Shown here one piece after another: positions 28,794-37,652 of a stretch of DNA of 64,000 nt. The notes beneath the pieces were generated by a model that had not been told where the DNA came from, ran no database searches, and saw only the letters and a program-made list of their open reading frames with translations. A program made the translations under genes and the position numbers. Source of the stretch: JAKVBH01 sp049800955 (GTDB lineage: Bacteria; Pseudomonadota; Alphaproteobacteria; Rhodobacterales; Rhodobacteraceae); assembly GCF_049800955.1 (NCBI RefSeq), contig NZ_JBNAGA010000002.1, forward strand, positions 1,178,001-1,242,000. Direction: 5' to 3'. Position 1 is the stretch's first letter; each line of letters starts with the position of its first letter.

Positions 28794-29009
28794 ATGCAAC
28801 ACGACTGGATTTTAGACGTACTGGCCGATCTCAAGACCTACGCGCAAACCAATGGTCTATCGCAAGTTGCAGAGCAACTCGAAGACACGCGTATTGTAGC
28901 AATGGCGGAGATCGCCTCCGAATTGGAAGGGCAGGATTTTGGTCTTGGCGCAGACGACGCCTCAGCTCGAGCCTTTGCTTCTCCAATTGGAGCAAGCCGA
29001 AGGGCATGA
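28794..29009 (+). CDS. Small conserved protein preceding luxR
   Basis: A 71-residue acidic protein (MQHDWILDVLADLKTYAQ, then QLEDTRIVAMAEIASELEG). I recall a closely similar short protein before luxR genes in several roseobacters, but cannot check. It has GAGAG before its ATG and a CtrA box upstream. Its last 71 bases overlap the luxR reading frame. The N-terminal half is predicted helical; no known domain. It may be an adaptor or leader for luxR translation. Confidence 0.72.
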   Translation: MQHDWILDVLADLKTYAQTNGLSQVAEQLEDTRIVAMAEIASELEGQDFGLGADDASARAFASPIGASRRA

Positions 29010-29667
29010 ACAACTGCAATCCATCGCCGAGGCGTTTCGCGACGCGCTCGAGGTGGATCACCTTGTCTATCACTGGGTTTCAAGCACAGGAGAAAACTAT
29101 GGCGTCGGCACATATTCCGACGCGTGGATCGCGAGATACCTAGAATGCGGCTACCTTCGCATCGATCCTGTCATACTGGGCTGTTTCCAGAGGTTTCACC
29201 CGGTTGAGTGGAAACGTTTAGATTGGTCCGGCAAATCGGCGAGGGAGTTCAGGAAAGACGCGGTGGCCTATGGCGTCGGGAACCAGGGCTTCTCGATCCC
29301 GATCCGGGGCCCTAACGGTCAATTCGCTTTGTTTACCGTGTCGCACAATTGCCCGGATGAGGAATGGGAAAGCTACACGAAGGAAAACCGGGATCAGCTG
29401 ATCCTTGTGGCCCATTACTTCAATCAAAAGGCGCTGGAATTCGAGCCGGTCAAACAACCTGAACCCGGTCAGTCGCTTTCACCACGAGAAGCCGACGCGA
29501 TGACGCTCCTCGCTGCTGGTTTCAGCAGGGCTCAAGCGGCGGAGAAGCTGGACATTTCTGAGCATACGCTCCGTGTCTATATCGAAAGTGCGCGCTTCAA
29601 ATTGGGCGCCATGAACACGACGCATGCCGTCGCCCGGGCTTTGAGCCGGGGGTTGATCGTTGTCTGA
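28939..29667 (+). CDS. luxR: LuxR family quorum-sensing regulator
   Basis: A 242-residue acyl-homoserine-lactone receptor. The N-terminal domain keeps the ligand residues in order: Trp and Tyr in DAWIARYLECGY, Asp-Pro in RIDPVI, the Trp of VEWKRL and the Gly of NQGFSIPIRG. The C-terminal helix-turn-helix is LSPREADAMTLLAAGFS...ISEHTLRVYIESARFKLG. No ATG is available near the conserved start: the start is TTG at 28939 (or TTG 28945), lying inside the previous small ORF. AGGA at 28933 could serve it. Confidence 0.92.
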   Translation: MVLAQTTPQLEPLLLQLEQAEGHEQLQSIAEAFRDALEVDHLVYHWVSSTGENYGVGTYSDAWIARYLECGYLRIDPVILGCFQRFHPVEWKRLDWSGKSAREFRKDAVAYGVGNQGFSIPIRGPNGQFALFTVSHNCPDEEWESYTKENRDQLILVAHYFNQKALEFEPVKQPEPGQSLSPREADAMTLLAAGFSRAQAAEKLDISEHTLRVYIESARFKLGAMNTTHAVARALSRGLIVV

Positions 29668-29670
29668 AAG

Positions 29671-29705
29671 TTAACGCCTCGCGCGCATTAGTGCGAAGGC
29701 GTTAA
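29671..29705 (+). promoter_or_regulatory. Long inverted repeat between luxR and luxI
   Basis: TTAACGCC...GGCGTTAA (perfect 8-bp arms) with inner CGC/GCG pairing makes a 12-bp stem with one bulge and a loop of about 10 bases. It begins 4 bp after the luxR stop. It lacks a T-run, so it may be a weak terminator, an mRNA structure or an operator for luxI. It does not match the usual lux box. Confidence 0.6.
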
Positions 29706-29752
29706 TCATGTTGCCCAAATCTTGTTGTCAACGAACGACAGGAGTACCCAAC

Positions 29753-30397
29753 ATGATCCGCTACCTTTACGCAGACCAACTCGCCGATTTCCCCAAACTC
29801 GCAGAAACCATGTTCCGCGACCGTGCTTGCCAGTTCAAGGAGCGGCTCGGCTGGGATGTAGAGGTCGACGACAACGGTTTTGAGCGCGATCAATATGATG
29901 ATCTCAAGCCGCTCTATGTCATCTGGGAAAATGCAGACGGGACCCACGGCGGCTCTTACCGGCTTCTGCCGACGACCGGGAATTGCATGGTGAATGATCA
30001 TTTCACTCATGTGATGGATGGGAGCGCCATCCGCAGCCCGTTTATCTGGGAATGCACGCGGTTTTGCCTGTCAAAAGGCGCCCCCAGCCATGTTGCGGCT
30101 GCGCTTGTGCTCGCCGGTGCGCCGTTCGTTCAGGAATTTGGGATACGCCATGTTGTTGGTGTCTTCGATGCGCGCATGGTCCGCATTTACCGCATGATCG
30201 GGTCCTCGCCCGAAGTGTTGGGCTCGATCGGCGAAGGCCGGGATCAAATCAGCGTAGGGCTCTGGGAATTTGCACAAGACGCGGAGGGGCGCGTTTCCAA
30301 GGTTGCGGGTATTTCGCCCGAGCAGATCCGCCACTGGTTCGATCTTTCCTTCGGTTCAAAAGGGGCAGACATGGAGCCGCTCGCAATGACGGCCTAA
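29753..30397 (+). CDS. luxI: Acyl-homoserine-lactone synthase
   Basis: A 214-residue LuxI-type synthase making an acyl-homoserine lactone from S-adenosylmethionine and acyl-carrier protein. All conserved residues are present: RDRACQFKERLGWDVE (Arg, Phe, Trp), DQYDDLKPLYVIW (two Asp), GGSYRLLPT (Arg) and WECTRFCL (Glu and Arg). The ATG at 29753 has CAGGAG upstream. Acyl chain length cannot be told from sequence. Downstream of luxR on the same strand. Confidence 0.96.
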   Translation: MIRYLYADQLADFPKLAETMFRDRACQFKERLGWDVEVDDNGFERDQYDDLKPLYVIWENADGTHGGSYRLLPTTGNCMVNDHFTHVMDGSAIRSPFIWECTRFCLSKGAPSHVAAALVLAGAPFVQEFGIRHVVGVFDARMVRIYRMIGSSPEVLGSIGEGRDQISVGLWEFAQDAEGRVSKVAGISPEQIRHWFDLSFGSKGADMEPLAMTA

Positions 30398-30423
30398 GCC
30401 CACTGGTGCGTCGCACCTCTCAA

Positions 30424-30450
30424 GGGTAGGGTCGGCCCATGACCCTACCC
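30424..30450 (+). promoter_or_regulatory. Hairpin enclosing the helicase start codon
   Basis: GGGTAGGGTC (30424-30433), loop GGCCCAT and GACCCTACCC (30441-30450) form a perfect 10-bp stem. The ATG of the RecD-like gene (30439-30441) sits in the loop/stem junction and the AAGGG Shine-Dalgarno is in the stem, so ribosome access may be limited. It also lies 27 bp after luxI and might help end that transcript. Confidence 0.65.
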
Positions 30451-31968
30451 GCATTTGCATTTTCAGACGATCAGGCCGAGGCGCACGATGCCATCGCTGA
30501 GGCTTTGCGGGGCGCGGGCATCGATCTGGACAATGCAACGACCATGCCGGCCCGGGCGGGCAAAACGCGGATCATGGCCGTGACCGGCAAAGCCGGGTCT
30601 GGCAAAACACTGCTGCTTGCGGAGTTGGTGAAAGCCCTCAGGGACTGTGGGATCGATGTCGTCTCCGGTGATTATGAGGGCCGTAAACGCAAAGATCGCC
30701 GCACATTGGCCATTCTGGCCCCGACAAACAAAGCGGCCTCTGTCTTGCGTATGCGTGGTGTGCCTGCGACGACAATCCACCGGATCCTCTATACACCTGT
30801 CTACGACCCCGAATATGAGCGGATCGCCGAATGGCTTGCAGGCAATGGCGAGCGCCCCGACATCGAAGGCCTGGGCGACGCAGCCCTCGATCGCGCGCAA
30901 GCGTTTTACGCCTCAAACGCCTCCATACCTGGCGCTCTCGCGGCTGCAGGGCTGCGAGGGTCTGATTTCATCACCGGGTGGAAACGCCGCGAAGATCCTC
31001 TCGATGTTGGCTTTATTGATGAAGCCTCGATGCTGGATGATCGACAATTCGAGGATCTTTGCGAGATTTTTCCCACGCTCTTGTTGTTCGGAGACCCGGC
31101 GCAATTGGCGCCTGTCAACCAATCGGGGGCCATGGTCTTTGATCGGCTGGCTGAGACGCAGGTTCATCACCTGTCTCGCATTCACCGGCAGGCGGCGGAT
31201 AACCCGATCCTTGATCTGGCCCATGCATTGGCTGACCCCCAATTGGAGTTTCAGGATTTTGAAGCCATGGTGGCGGAAAAGGCCAAGGCGGATGATCGCG
31301 TGATTTGGGGTCAACGTGTCGAGGTTGATCTGATGGCGCGCAGCCCTGTGCTGGTCTGGCGCAACGCAACACGCATCCGTTTGATCAACGCCTTCCGGTC
31401 AGTCCATGGGGCCCCTGAGGATATGTTGCTCGAAGGCGAGCCGCTTATTTGCGACGGTATCGAATTGCCGCTTAAACATCGAAAGAAGCGCCTCGATCTT
31501 GAGGCGCGCGGCCTGATCAAAGGGGCGCAGGTGATCTATCTCGGCGCCGGGCGCAAAACCGGTTTTTCGCGATTGCACGTTATGGGGGCCGAAGATCCGC
31601 GCGTGTCTGCCGCGTCAATTGTAAAGATCGAGAAGCCGGATGAGGAAGAACCCTTCATTCCGCACGCGGCCCGCATGGGCGCCACGTTTCTTCACGGCGC
31701 CGCCGTGACGATCCACAAGGCACAGGGATCACAATGGGAAAACGTGCAGGTTTTCGCGCCCGATCTTTTCGTCGCCGCCCGCATGGGTCGGGTCGAAGCG
31801 GGACAACCGCTCTGGAAGCGATTGGCCTATGTGGCTATCACGCGTGCGCAATCCCGCTTGTATTGGATCGTACGGAACAGACTGGCCAAGCCGACCTATG
31901 CCTTGCGGATTGATGATCTGGACGTCCCAGCACCTGTGCTGAAACTGGAAGAGGAAACGAGCCCATGA
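30439..31968 (+). CDS. RecD-like ATP-dependent DNA helicase
   Basis: A 509-residue superfamily 1B helicase of the RecD/AAA_30 type. It has Walker A GKAGSGKT (about residue 50), Walker B FIDEASMLD, FGDPAQLAPV (motif III), and a C-terminal UvrD_C_2 region with TIHKAQGSQWENV and YVAITRAQSRLYWIV. The short FSDDQAEAHDAIAEAL opening is the family start. It acts alone, as no RecBC-type partner is visible. An in-frame stop at 30427 makes ATG 30439 the earliest ATG. Confidence 0.88.
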   Translation: MTLPAFAFSDDQAEAHDAIAEALRGAGIDLDNATTMPARAGKTRIMAVTGKAGSGKTLLLAELVKALRDCGIDVVSGDYEGRKRKDRRTLAILAPTNKAASVLRMRGVPATTIHRILYTPVYDPEYERIAEWLAGNGERPDIEGLGDAALDRAQAFYASNASIPGALAAAGLRGSDFITGWKRREDPLDVGFIDEASMLDDRQFEDLCEIFPTLLLFGDPAQLAPVNQSGAMVFDRLAETQVHHLSRIHRQAADNPILDLAHALADPQLEFQDFEAMVAEKAKADDRVIWGQRVEVDLMARSPVLVWRNATRIRLINAFRSVHGAPEDMLLEGEPLICDGIELPLKHRKKRLDLEARGLIKGAQVIYLGAGRKTGFSRLHVMGAEDPRVSAASIVKIEKPDEEEPFIPHAARMGATFLHGAAVTIHKAQGSQWENVQVFAPDLFVAARMGRVEAGQPLWKRLAYVAITRAQSRLYWIVRNRLAKPTYALRIDDLDVPAPVLKLEEETSP

Positions 31969-32660
31969 AACGTATACTCGTGACAGGGGCAAGCTCCGGC
32001 ATCGGAGCGGAGGTAGCACGTCATTTTCTGGACAATGGTTGGCACGTTGGGCTGATGGCTCGTCGGAGGGACGCCCTCGAACGCGTGGCACAGGACCATG
32101 AAAATGCCGATGTCCTTGTGGCGGATGTGACGCGCGAGGGAGAGGTCAAGGCGGCCTTCGATGCGTTCGGTGAGATTGATGTTCTCTTCAATAACGCCGG
32201 CACCTTTGGTGTGCCGGGCTGTATTGATGAAATTCCGCTGGAGACATGGCACGAGGTGGTGGCGGTGAATTTGACCGGTATGTTTCTGTGTGCCCGTGAG
32301 GCATTTGCCCGGATGCGAGCTCAGGGCGGGCGCATAATCAACAATGGCAGCATCTCGGCCCATGTGCCGCGTGAGAATGCGGTGTGCTACACGACGACCA
32401 AACATGCGATCACAGGGCTGACAAAACAGCTGTCGCTCGATGGGCGGGCGCTGGGGATTGCATGCGGACAGATCGACATTGGCAATGCGCGTACGGAATT
32501 GCTGGAAGAGCTCGCAGCGCGGACAGGTGTGCCGCAGCCCATGATGCAGGTCGGTGATGTCGCGAAGGGCGTGATGTACATGGCCAGCTTGCCACCCGAG
32601 GCCAACGTGCAATTCATGACGGTCATGGCCCGCGAAATGCCCTATATCGGGCGCGGTTAG
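31965..32660 (+). CDS. Short-chain dehydrogenase/reductase
   Basis: A 231-residue classical SDR oxidoreductase: TGASSGIGAEVARHF for the cofactor, LFNNAGTFG, NNGSIS for the serine and YTTTKHA for the Tyr/Lys pair. Its ATG overlaps the helicase stop (ATGA), so it is translationally coupled. The substrate is unknown, and the link to the helicase is probably positional only. Confidence 0.9.
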   Translation: MKRILVTGASSGIGAEVARHFLDNGWHVGLMARRRDALERVAQDHENADVLVADVTREGEVKAAFDAFGEIDVLFNNAGTFGVPGCIDEIPLETWHEVVAVNLTGMFLCAREAFARMRAQGGRIINNGSISAHVPRENAVCYTTTKHAITGLTKQLSLDGRALGIACGQIDIGNARTELLEELAARTGVPQPMMQVGDVAKGVMYMASLPPEANVQFMTVMAREMPYIGRG

Positions 32661-32663
32661 GCT

Positions 32664-33611
32664 CTATCGCAGCGCGGCGGTGATCGTTCTTGTATCGATG
32701 GGTGTGCCTTGGCGCACCAGCGTGATGTCACCTGTGTAAGTGCCCGGAGGCCATCCTTCGGCAGGCGCGCGTTTTCCGCCCGCACGAAAGAATTGGGCCC
32801 TGTTGCGGTCTAGCTCGGCTTCAGTTTCGAAAACGAGGCCGCGGGGTCCTGTAATGGATAGTCGCATCACGTCACCGATCTGCGCGCCGAACCCAAAGCC
32901 AAAAAGGACCAATGGGGCGTCTCGGGCGATCTGCTGTGCGGCAAGGCCTGATTTGACATCATCATACTCCGGGACTGAGCGCGAGAACCCGATATCCAGA
33001 AGTCCGCCCGCTTTGTATTGGACGTCGCCAGCCCAAAGCGTTTGATCCGATGGGCCACAGGTCTGAGCCCCGTCGGGCCTGAACGGATCCACGACCTCAT
33101 CGTCTTTACGGATTGAGAGATGCAAATGTGCAAATTCGGTACGTCCTGAGAGACCAATGTCGCCCAATGGGTCACCAGCCGCAACGGACGCGCCTTGCGC
33201 AACAGTGACGGAGCCTTTGCGCAGATGACAATATTGCGTGACCCACCCATCCGCATGGGTCACGACCACGCCATTCCCGCAGTCACGTCCCTCAAGGTCA
33301 CCGCCCCGATAGACGTCGTCCGCCATCCCGTCGCGCACCCCGGTGACAATGCCCGGCGCGGCGGCTCTCACGGAAACACGGTCTTCAATGCTATTGCGAA
33401 GCGGCAGGGCGATGTCGGTGCCTTTGTGCCCGTCATAGCTCAGGGCGCCGCACATGAAGTCTTGCCAGCCCGGACCCGGGTCCGTGTCGACGTAATTCTG
33501 TATGTAACAGGTGTCGCCCAACTTGCAGTCGACGGGCCACTCAAGCAAAACCTCCGCCGAAGCACTGGCTGCGGCGGAGATCAGGATCATAGCCGTTAGG
33601 CTGCGTTTCAT
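32664..33611 (-). CDS. M23 family metallopeptidase (LytM domain)
   Basis: A 315-residue exported peptidase, probably cutting peptidoglycan cross-links. The signal peptide covers about residues 1-19. The LytM zinc motif is intact: GHKGTDIALP (H and D), then the HADGWVTQYCHL region and AHLHLSIRKDD (HxH). The C-terminal about 110 residues form a separate beta-rich domain. Its ATG overlaps the clpA stop by 4 bp, an odd coupling of an envelope hydrolase to a cytosolic unfoldase. Confidence 0.87.
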   Translation of the reverse strand: MKRSLTAMILISAAASASAEVLLEWPVDCKLGDTCYIQNYVDTDPGPGWQDFMCGALSYDGHKGTDIALPLRNSIEDRVSVRAAAPGIVTGVRDGMADDVYRGGDLEGRDCGNGVVVTHADGWVTQYCHLRKGSVTVAQGASVAAGDPLGDIGLSGRTEFAHLHLSIRKDDEVVDPFRPDGAQTCGPSDQTLWAGDVQYKAGGLLDIGFSRSVPEYDDVKSGLAAQQIARDAPLVLFGFGFGAQIGDVMRLSITGPRGLVFETEAELDRNRAQFFRAGGKRAPAEGWPPGTYTGDITLVRQGTPIDTRTITAALR

Positions 33612-35929
33612 TCTGCTGTGAGAAGAGGCGGCTTCTTTTTGGAGGACAGGCGCGGATTGTCCGGACCGGACAAGCTCAAGTCCAACTCGCCGTCCTTCAC
33701 GGCAACCTTCACAACACCGCCTTTGGCAAGCGTGCCAAACAGCAATTCCTCTGCCAGCGGCTTCTTGATGTGCTCTTGGATCACACGACCCAACGGGCGG
33801 GCGCCCATCTTGTCGTCATAGCCCTTGTCGGCAAGCCATTCCGCCGCCGGCTTGGTCAATTCAATCGTCACATTACGATCCATGAGCTGAGCTTCCAGCT
33901 GGAGCACGAACTTCTCGACCACACGCAATATGACCGACTTCGGCAAGGGTGCGAAGGAGATCACCGCGTCCAGACGGTTGCGGAATTCCGGCGTGAACGT
34001 CCGCTCGATTGCGGCTGTGTCTTCGCCTTCACGGCGATCCCGGCCAAACCCGATTGCCGCTTTGGCTTGCTCGGCTGCCCCGGCGTTGGAGGTCATGATC
34101 AAAATGACATTGCGGAAATCAACCGTGCGGCCATTGTGATCGGTCAGGGACCCATGATCCATAACTTGGAGCAGGATGTTGTAGACGTCCGGGTGTGCTT
34201 TCTCCATCTCGTCGAGCAATAGCACGCAGTGCGGATGCTGATCCACGCCATCTGTCAATTGGCCGCCCTGGTCAAAACCGACATAGCCGGGAGGTGCGCC
34301 GATGAGCCGTGAGACGGCGTGTTTTTCCATGTATTCAGACATGTCAAAACGCAGCAGCTCAACACCCAAAGTCGCTGCCAGCTGTTTCGCAACTTCAGTT
34401 TTGCCGACGCCGGTTGGACCTGCGAAGAGGTAGTTTCCGATTGGCTTCTCAGGCTCGCGCAGACCGGCACGCGCCAGCTTGATCGCGGAGGAGAGGGCCA
34501 CGATGGCATCGTCTTGTCCGAAGACCACGCGTTTGAGCGACTTCTCGAGATCTTTGAGCACCGCGGCATCGTCTTTCGAGACGTTCTTCGGAGGAATACG
34601 GGCAATTTTCGCCACGACGGCTTCGATTTCCTTGGTCCCGATTGTCTTTTTGCGCTTGCTCTCCGCCAGCAGGTGCTGGGCCGCACCCGCTTCGTCGATG
34701 ACGTCGATGGCTTTGTCGGGCAATTTACGGTCGTTGATATAGCGCGAGGACAATTCAACGGCGGTTTTGACAGCATCGGCCGTATATTTCACACCATGGT
34801 GCTCTTCGAAGTAGGGCTTCAGGCCTCGCAGGATCTTTACAGAATCCTCGACCGATGGCTCATTCACATCGATTTTCTGGAACCGTCTTGACAGCGCACG
34901 GTCTTTCTCGAAGTGCTGACGAAATTCCTTATATGTCGTCGACCCCATCGTTCTCAACTTGCCGCCCTGAAGTGCGGGCTTGAGCAGGTTGGACGCGTCC
35001 ATTGCGCCGCCTGATGTGGCGCCCGCGCCAATGACCGTGTGGATTTCATCAATGAACAGCACGGCGTCCGGGTGATCTTCAAGCTCGGTCACAACGGCCT
35101 TGAGGCGCTCTTCGAAATCACCGCGATAGCGGGTCCCGGCCAGCAAAGCGCCCATATCCAGCGAGTAAATCGTGGTATTGGACAGAACCTCGGGCGTCTC
35201 TCCTGCAACAATCTTGCGGGCCAGGCCTTCTGCAATGGCCGTTTTGCCGACGCCGGGGTCTCCCACCAAAAGGGGATTGTTCTTGCGGCGGCGACACAGC
35301 ACCTGAATGCAGCGTTCCACCTCATGATCACGTCCGATAAGAGGATCGATATCTCCAGCCTGCGACTTGGCATTGAGATCTACGCAATACTTTCCAAGAG
35401 CGCTTTCTTTTTGCTCGCCTTGGGGTTCTGGCGTAATGGTTTCCTCTTCCTCGGCGCCTTGCACCGGGCGGGCTTCACCATATGCAGGATCCTTCGCAAC
35501 ACCGTGTGCGATGTAGTTCACGGCATCATAGCGCGTCATGTCCTGTTCTTGCAGGAAGTAGGCTGCATTGCTTTCGCGTTCGGCAAAGATTGCGACCAGC
35601 ACATTTGCGCCTGTGACTTCTGTGCGACCAGAGCTTTGCACATGGATTGCGGCGCGTTGAATGACACGCTGGAAAGCCGCCGTGGGAACCGCTTCGGACC
35701 CTTCGATATCAGTGACAAGGTTGCTGAGATCATCATCGACGAATTCAACCAATGTCTGGCGGAGCTCTTCGGTATCAACAGAGCATGCTTTCATCACACG
35801 GCTCGCATCGGGCTCATCGATCAGCGCAAGCAGCAGGTGTTCGAGCGTGGCAAACTCGTGGGAGCGGCTGTTGGCGAGCGCCAAAGCCGAGTGGATCGCC
35901 TGCTCAAGTGTATTCGAGAATGAAGGCAC
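33608..35929 (-). CDS. clpA: ATP-dependent Clp protease ATP-binding subunit ClpA
   Basis: The 773-residue AAA+ unfoldase of ClpAP. The N-domain occupies about 1-150. Walker A motifs are GDPGVGKTAIAEG (first ring) and GPTGVGKTEVAKQ (second ring). The ClpP-docking IGF loop is in AAIGFGRDRREG. No clpS lies next to it here. The M23 peptidase gene overlaps its 3' end by 4 bp. Confidence 0.96.
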   Translation of the reverse strand: MPSFSNTLEQAIHSALALANSRSHEFATLEHLLLALIDEPDASRVMKACSVDTEELRQTLVEFVDDDLSNLVTDIEGSEAVPTAAFQRVIQRAAIHVQSSGRTEVTGANVLVAIFAERESNAAYFLQEQDMTRYDAVNYIAHGVAKDPAYGEARPVQGAEEEETITPEPQGEQKESALGKYCVDLNAKSQAGDIDPLIGRDHEVERCIQVLCRRRKNNPLLVGDPGVGKTAIAEGLARKIVAGETPEVLSNTTIYSLDMGALLAGTRYRGDFEERLKAVVTELEDHPDAVLFIDEIHTVIGAGATSGGAMDASNLLKPALQGGKLRTMGSTTYKEFRQHFEKDRALSRRFQKIDVNEPSVEDSVKILRGLKPYFEEHHGVKYTADAVKTAVELSSRYINDRKLPDKAIDVIDEAGAAQHLLAESKRKKTIGTKEIEAVVAKIARIPPKNVSKDDAAVLKDLEKSLKRVVFGQDDAIVALSSAIKLARAGLREPEKPIGNYLFAGPTGVGKTEVAKQLAATLGVELLRFDMSEYMEKHAVSRLIGAPPGYVGFDQGGQLTDGVDQHPHCVLLLDEMEKAHPDVYNILLQVMDHGSLTDHNGRTVDFRNVILIMTSNAGAAEQAKAAIGFGRDRREGEDTAAIERTFTPEFRNRLDAVISFAPLPKSVILRVVEKFVLQLEAQLMDRNVTIELTKPAAEWLADKGYDDKMGARPLGRVIQEHIKKPLAEELLFGTLAKGGVVKVAVKDGELDLSLSGPDNPRLSSKKKPPLLTAE

Positions 35930-36083
35930 GTCGCGGTGCTCCTTCTAGTTTGGGTCTTCAGGCAGTGTCACCTGATCAACCGTGGCCTCTTAAAGTTAAA
36001 GTTTGGTCGACAGCGGGCCGGCTTCAAGTTTTTTCTGACAATTCCCGATCACAAATCGTGTCGTGGCGGTGAATTTGGTCACA

Positions 36084-36851
36084 TTAAAACCTGTCTTTGC
36101 GGGCGCGGATCTCGGCGAAGACATCAACGGGATCCTGGCCGCTCATGCCGATTTGTGCCTGTACGTCCGGTATATGGGCGCGCAAAAACGGGTTGGTCGC
36201 CAGCTCGAGGCTGAGGGTTGAGGGAACAGTCGCTCGCCCGTGAGCGCGCGCGGCTGCGATGGCGTCTGTACGAGAGATAAGCTCCGCGTTGTCCGGTTCA
36301 ATAGTGCGCGCGAAGGCGGCGTTGCTTGTGGCGTATTCGTGGCCGGAACAGACAAGCGTGTCAGGGGGCAGCTGCGCGAGTTTGCTCAGGCTTGCATGCA
36401 TTTGCGCGGCGGTGCCTTCGAAGAGGCGACCACAGCCCAACGCCATAAGCGAGTCTGCGCTGAACAAGAGGCCGGATTGGGCGAAATAGAAGGCAACATG
36501 GCCGATGGTATGCCCCGAGACATCCATGACCATCATCTCTTCGCCACACAGGGCATGCGTATCGCCGTCCTGAACAGAATGGCTCAGCTCGGGCAGCCGA
36601 TGTGCGTCAGCCGCGGCCCCCCAAACCTTGGCGGGCGCTTTTGCCAGAATGTCTGCAACGGCCCCGGTATGATCATCGTGGTGATGGGTCAGAAGGATGT
36701 GATCCAGCGTCCAGTTGCGCCTTTGCAGCTCAGCCAGAATTGGGGCCGCTTCGGGCGCGTCGATCAATGCGGTTTCGCCACTTTCAGCATCGTGGATCAG
36801 ATACGCATAATTATCTGACAGACAGGGGATCGTGACGAGGTCCAAAGCCAT
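36084..36851 (-). CDS. gloB: Hydroxyacylglutathione hydrolase (glyoxalase II)
   Basis: A 255-residue metallo-beta-lactamase-fold hydrolase, the second enzyme of methylglyoxal detoxification, splitting lactoylglutathione. The metal motif is LTHHHDDHTGA (THxHxDH), followed by VSGHTIGHVAFY and an aspartate in SADSLMALGCGRLFEG. The frame is open to 37226, but the ATG at 36851 gives the family start (MALDLVTIPCLSDNYAY). Divergent from the methyltransferase gene. Confidence 0.94.
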   Translation of the reverse strand: MALDLVTIPCLSDNYAYLIHDAESGETALIDAPEAAPILAELQRRNWTLDHILLTHHHDDHTGAVADILAKAPAKVWGAAADAHRLPELSHSVQDGDTHALCGEEMMVMDVSGHTIGHVAFYFAQSGLLFSADSLMALGCGRLFEGTAAQMHASLSKLAQLPPDTLVCSGHEYATSNAAFARTIEPDNAELISRTDAIAAARAHGRATVPSTLSLELATNPFLRAHIPDVQAQIGMSGQDPVDVFAEIRARKDRF

Positions 36852-36914
36852 GGTGTTCTGTGCGCTCCTTGATCTAAGATGTTCGAAGTCTGACCCAGGA
36901 AGGCGCAAGCTGCA

Positions 36915-37652
36915 ATGCATCTTGATGTACAAGACCTGCACGCATTTTATTACCGGAGCACTCTTGGGCGTGCCGTTCAAAAGGTGCTGCGGGACAAGCT
37001 GCGGCAGGTCTGGCCCGATACGAAAGGACGAACGGTCGCGGGCTTTGGCTTCGCAGCCCCTCTGTTGCGACCGTTTTTGAGCGATGCCCGCCGGGTGATG
37101 GCGCTGATGCCCGCGCAACAAGGGGTGATCCATTGGCCGGCCGGTCAGCCGAATGTCTCTGTATTGACGGAAGAAGTGCGCTGGCCTGTCGAGACGGGCC
37201 ATATTGACCGGCTCGTTGTGCTGCACGGGCTCGATTCATCGGAACACCCGACGCCTCTCTTCGATGAGATCTACCGCGTTTTGGGGCCGGGGGGACGTGT
37301 GGTGTTTATCGTGCCGAACCGGTCCGGGCTTTGGGCGCGGAGCGAGACGACACCTTTTGGGTTTGGCCGACCCTATTCGTCCAGCCAACTCGACAGCCAG
37401 CTCAAATGGCACGACTTCGTCCCCGGGGATCACGCCTCCTTGCTCTATCAACCACCGTCGACGCGAAAGATCTGGCGCAAGACATCGGGTTTTTGGGAGC
37501 AGACAGGACAAAAAATCCCCGGCGTTATGGCGGGTGGCGTGCTGATGGTCGAGGCGACGAAGAAGTACCCTCCGCGCCCACGGGGTGCAGGCGAGCGTGC
37601 GCGGCCCAGTTTCGGCATCCTGACGCCATCGCCTGAAGTCAAACCCGTTTAA
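36915..37652 (+). CDS. SAM-dependent methyltransferase-like protein
   Basis: A 245-residue class I methyltransferase-like protein, commonly found beside gloB in roseobacters (from memory). The SAM region is atypical, with VAGFGFAAPLLRPFL in place of the classical GxGxG motif, and a motif IV-like LVVLHGLDSSEHPTPLFDEIYRVLGPGGRVVFIV. The target is unknown; it may be a distant ubiquinone- or lipid-type methyltransferase. Confidence 0.75.
   Translation: MHLDVQDLHAFYYRSTLGRAVQKVLRDKLRQVWPDTKGRTVAGFGFAAPLLRPFLSDARRVMALMPAQQGVIHWPAGQPNVSVLTEEVRWPVETGHIDRLVVLHGLDSSEHPTPLFDEIYRVLGPGGRVVFIVPNRSGLWARSETTPFGFGRPYSSSQLDSQLKWHDFVPGDHASLLYQPPSTRKIWRKTSGFWEQTGQKIPGVMAGGVLMVEATKKYPPRPRGAGERARPSFGILTPSPEVKPV

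Noticed and set aside
36044..36083. Partial TGTGATCACA-like sites upstream of clpA
   Set aside because: Only 7 and 8 of 10 matches, 30 bp apart instead of 21, so not the same element.
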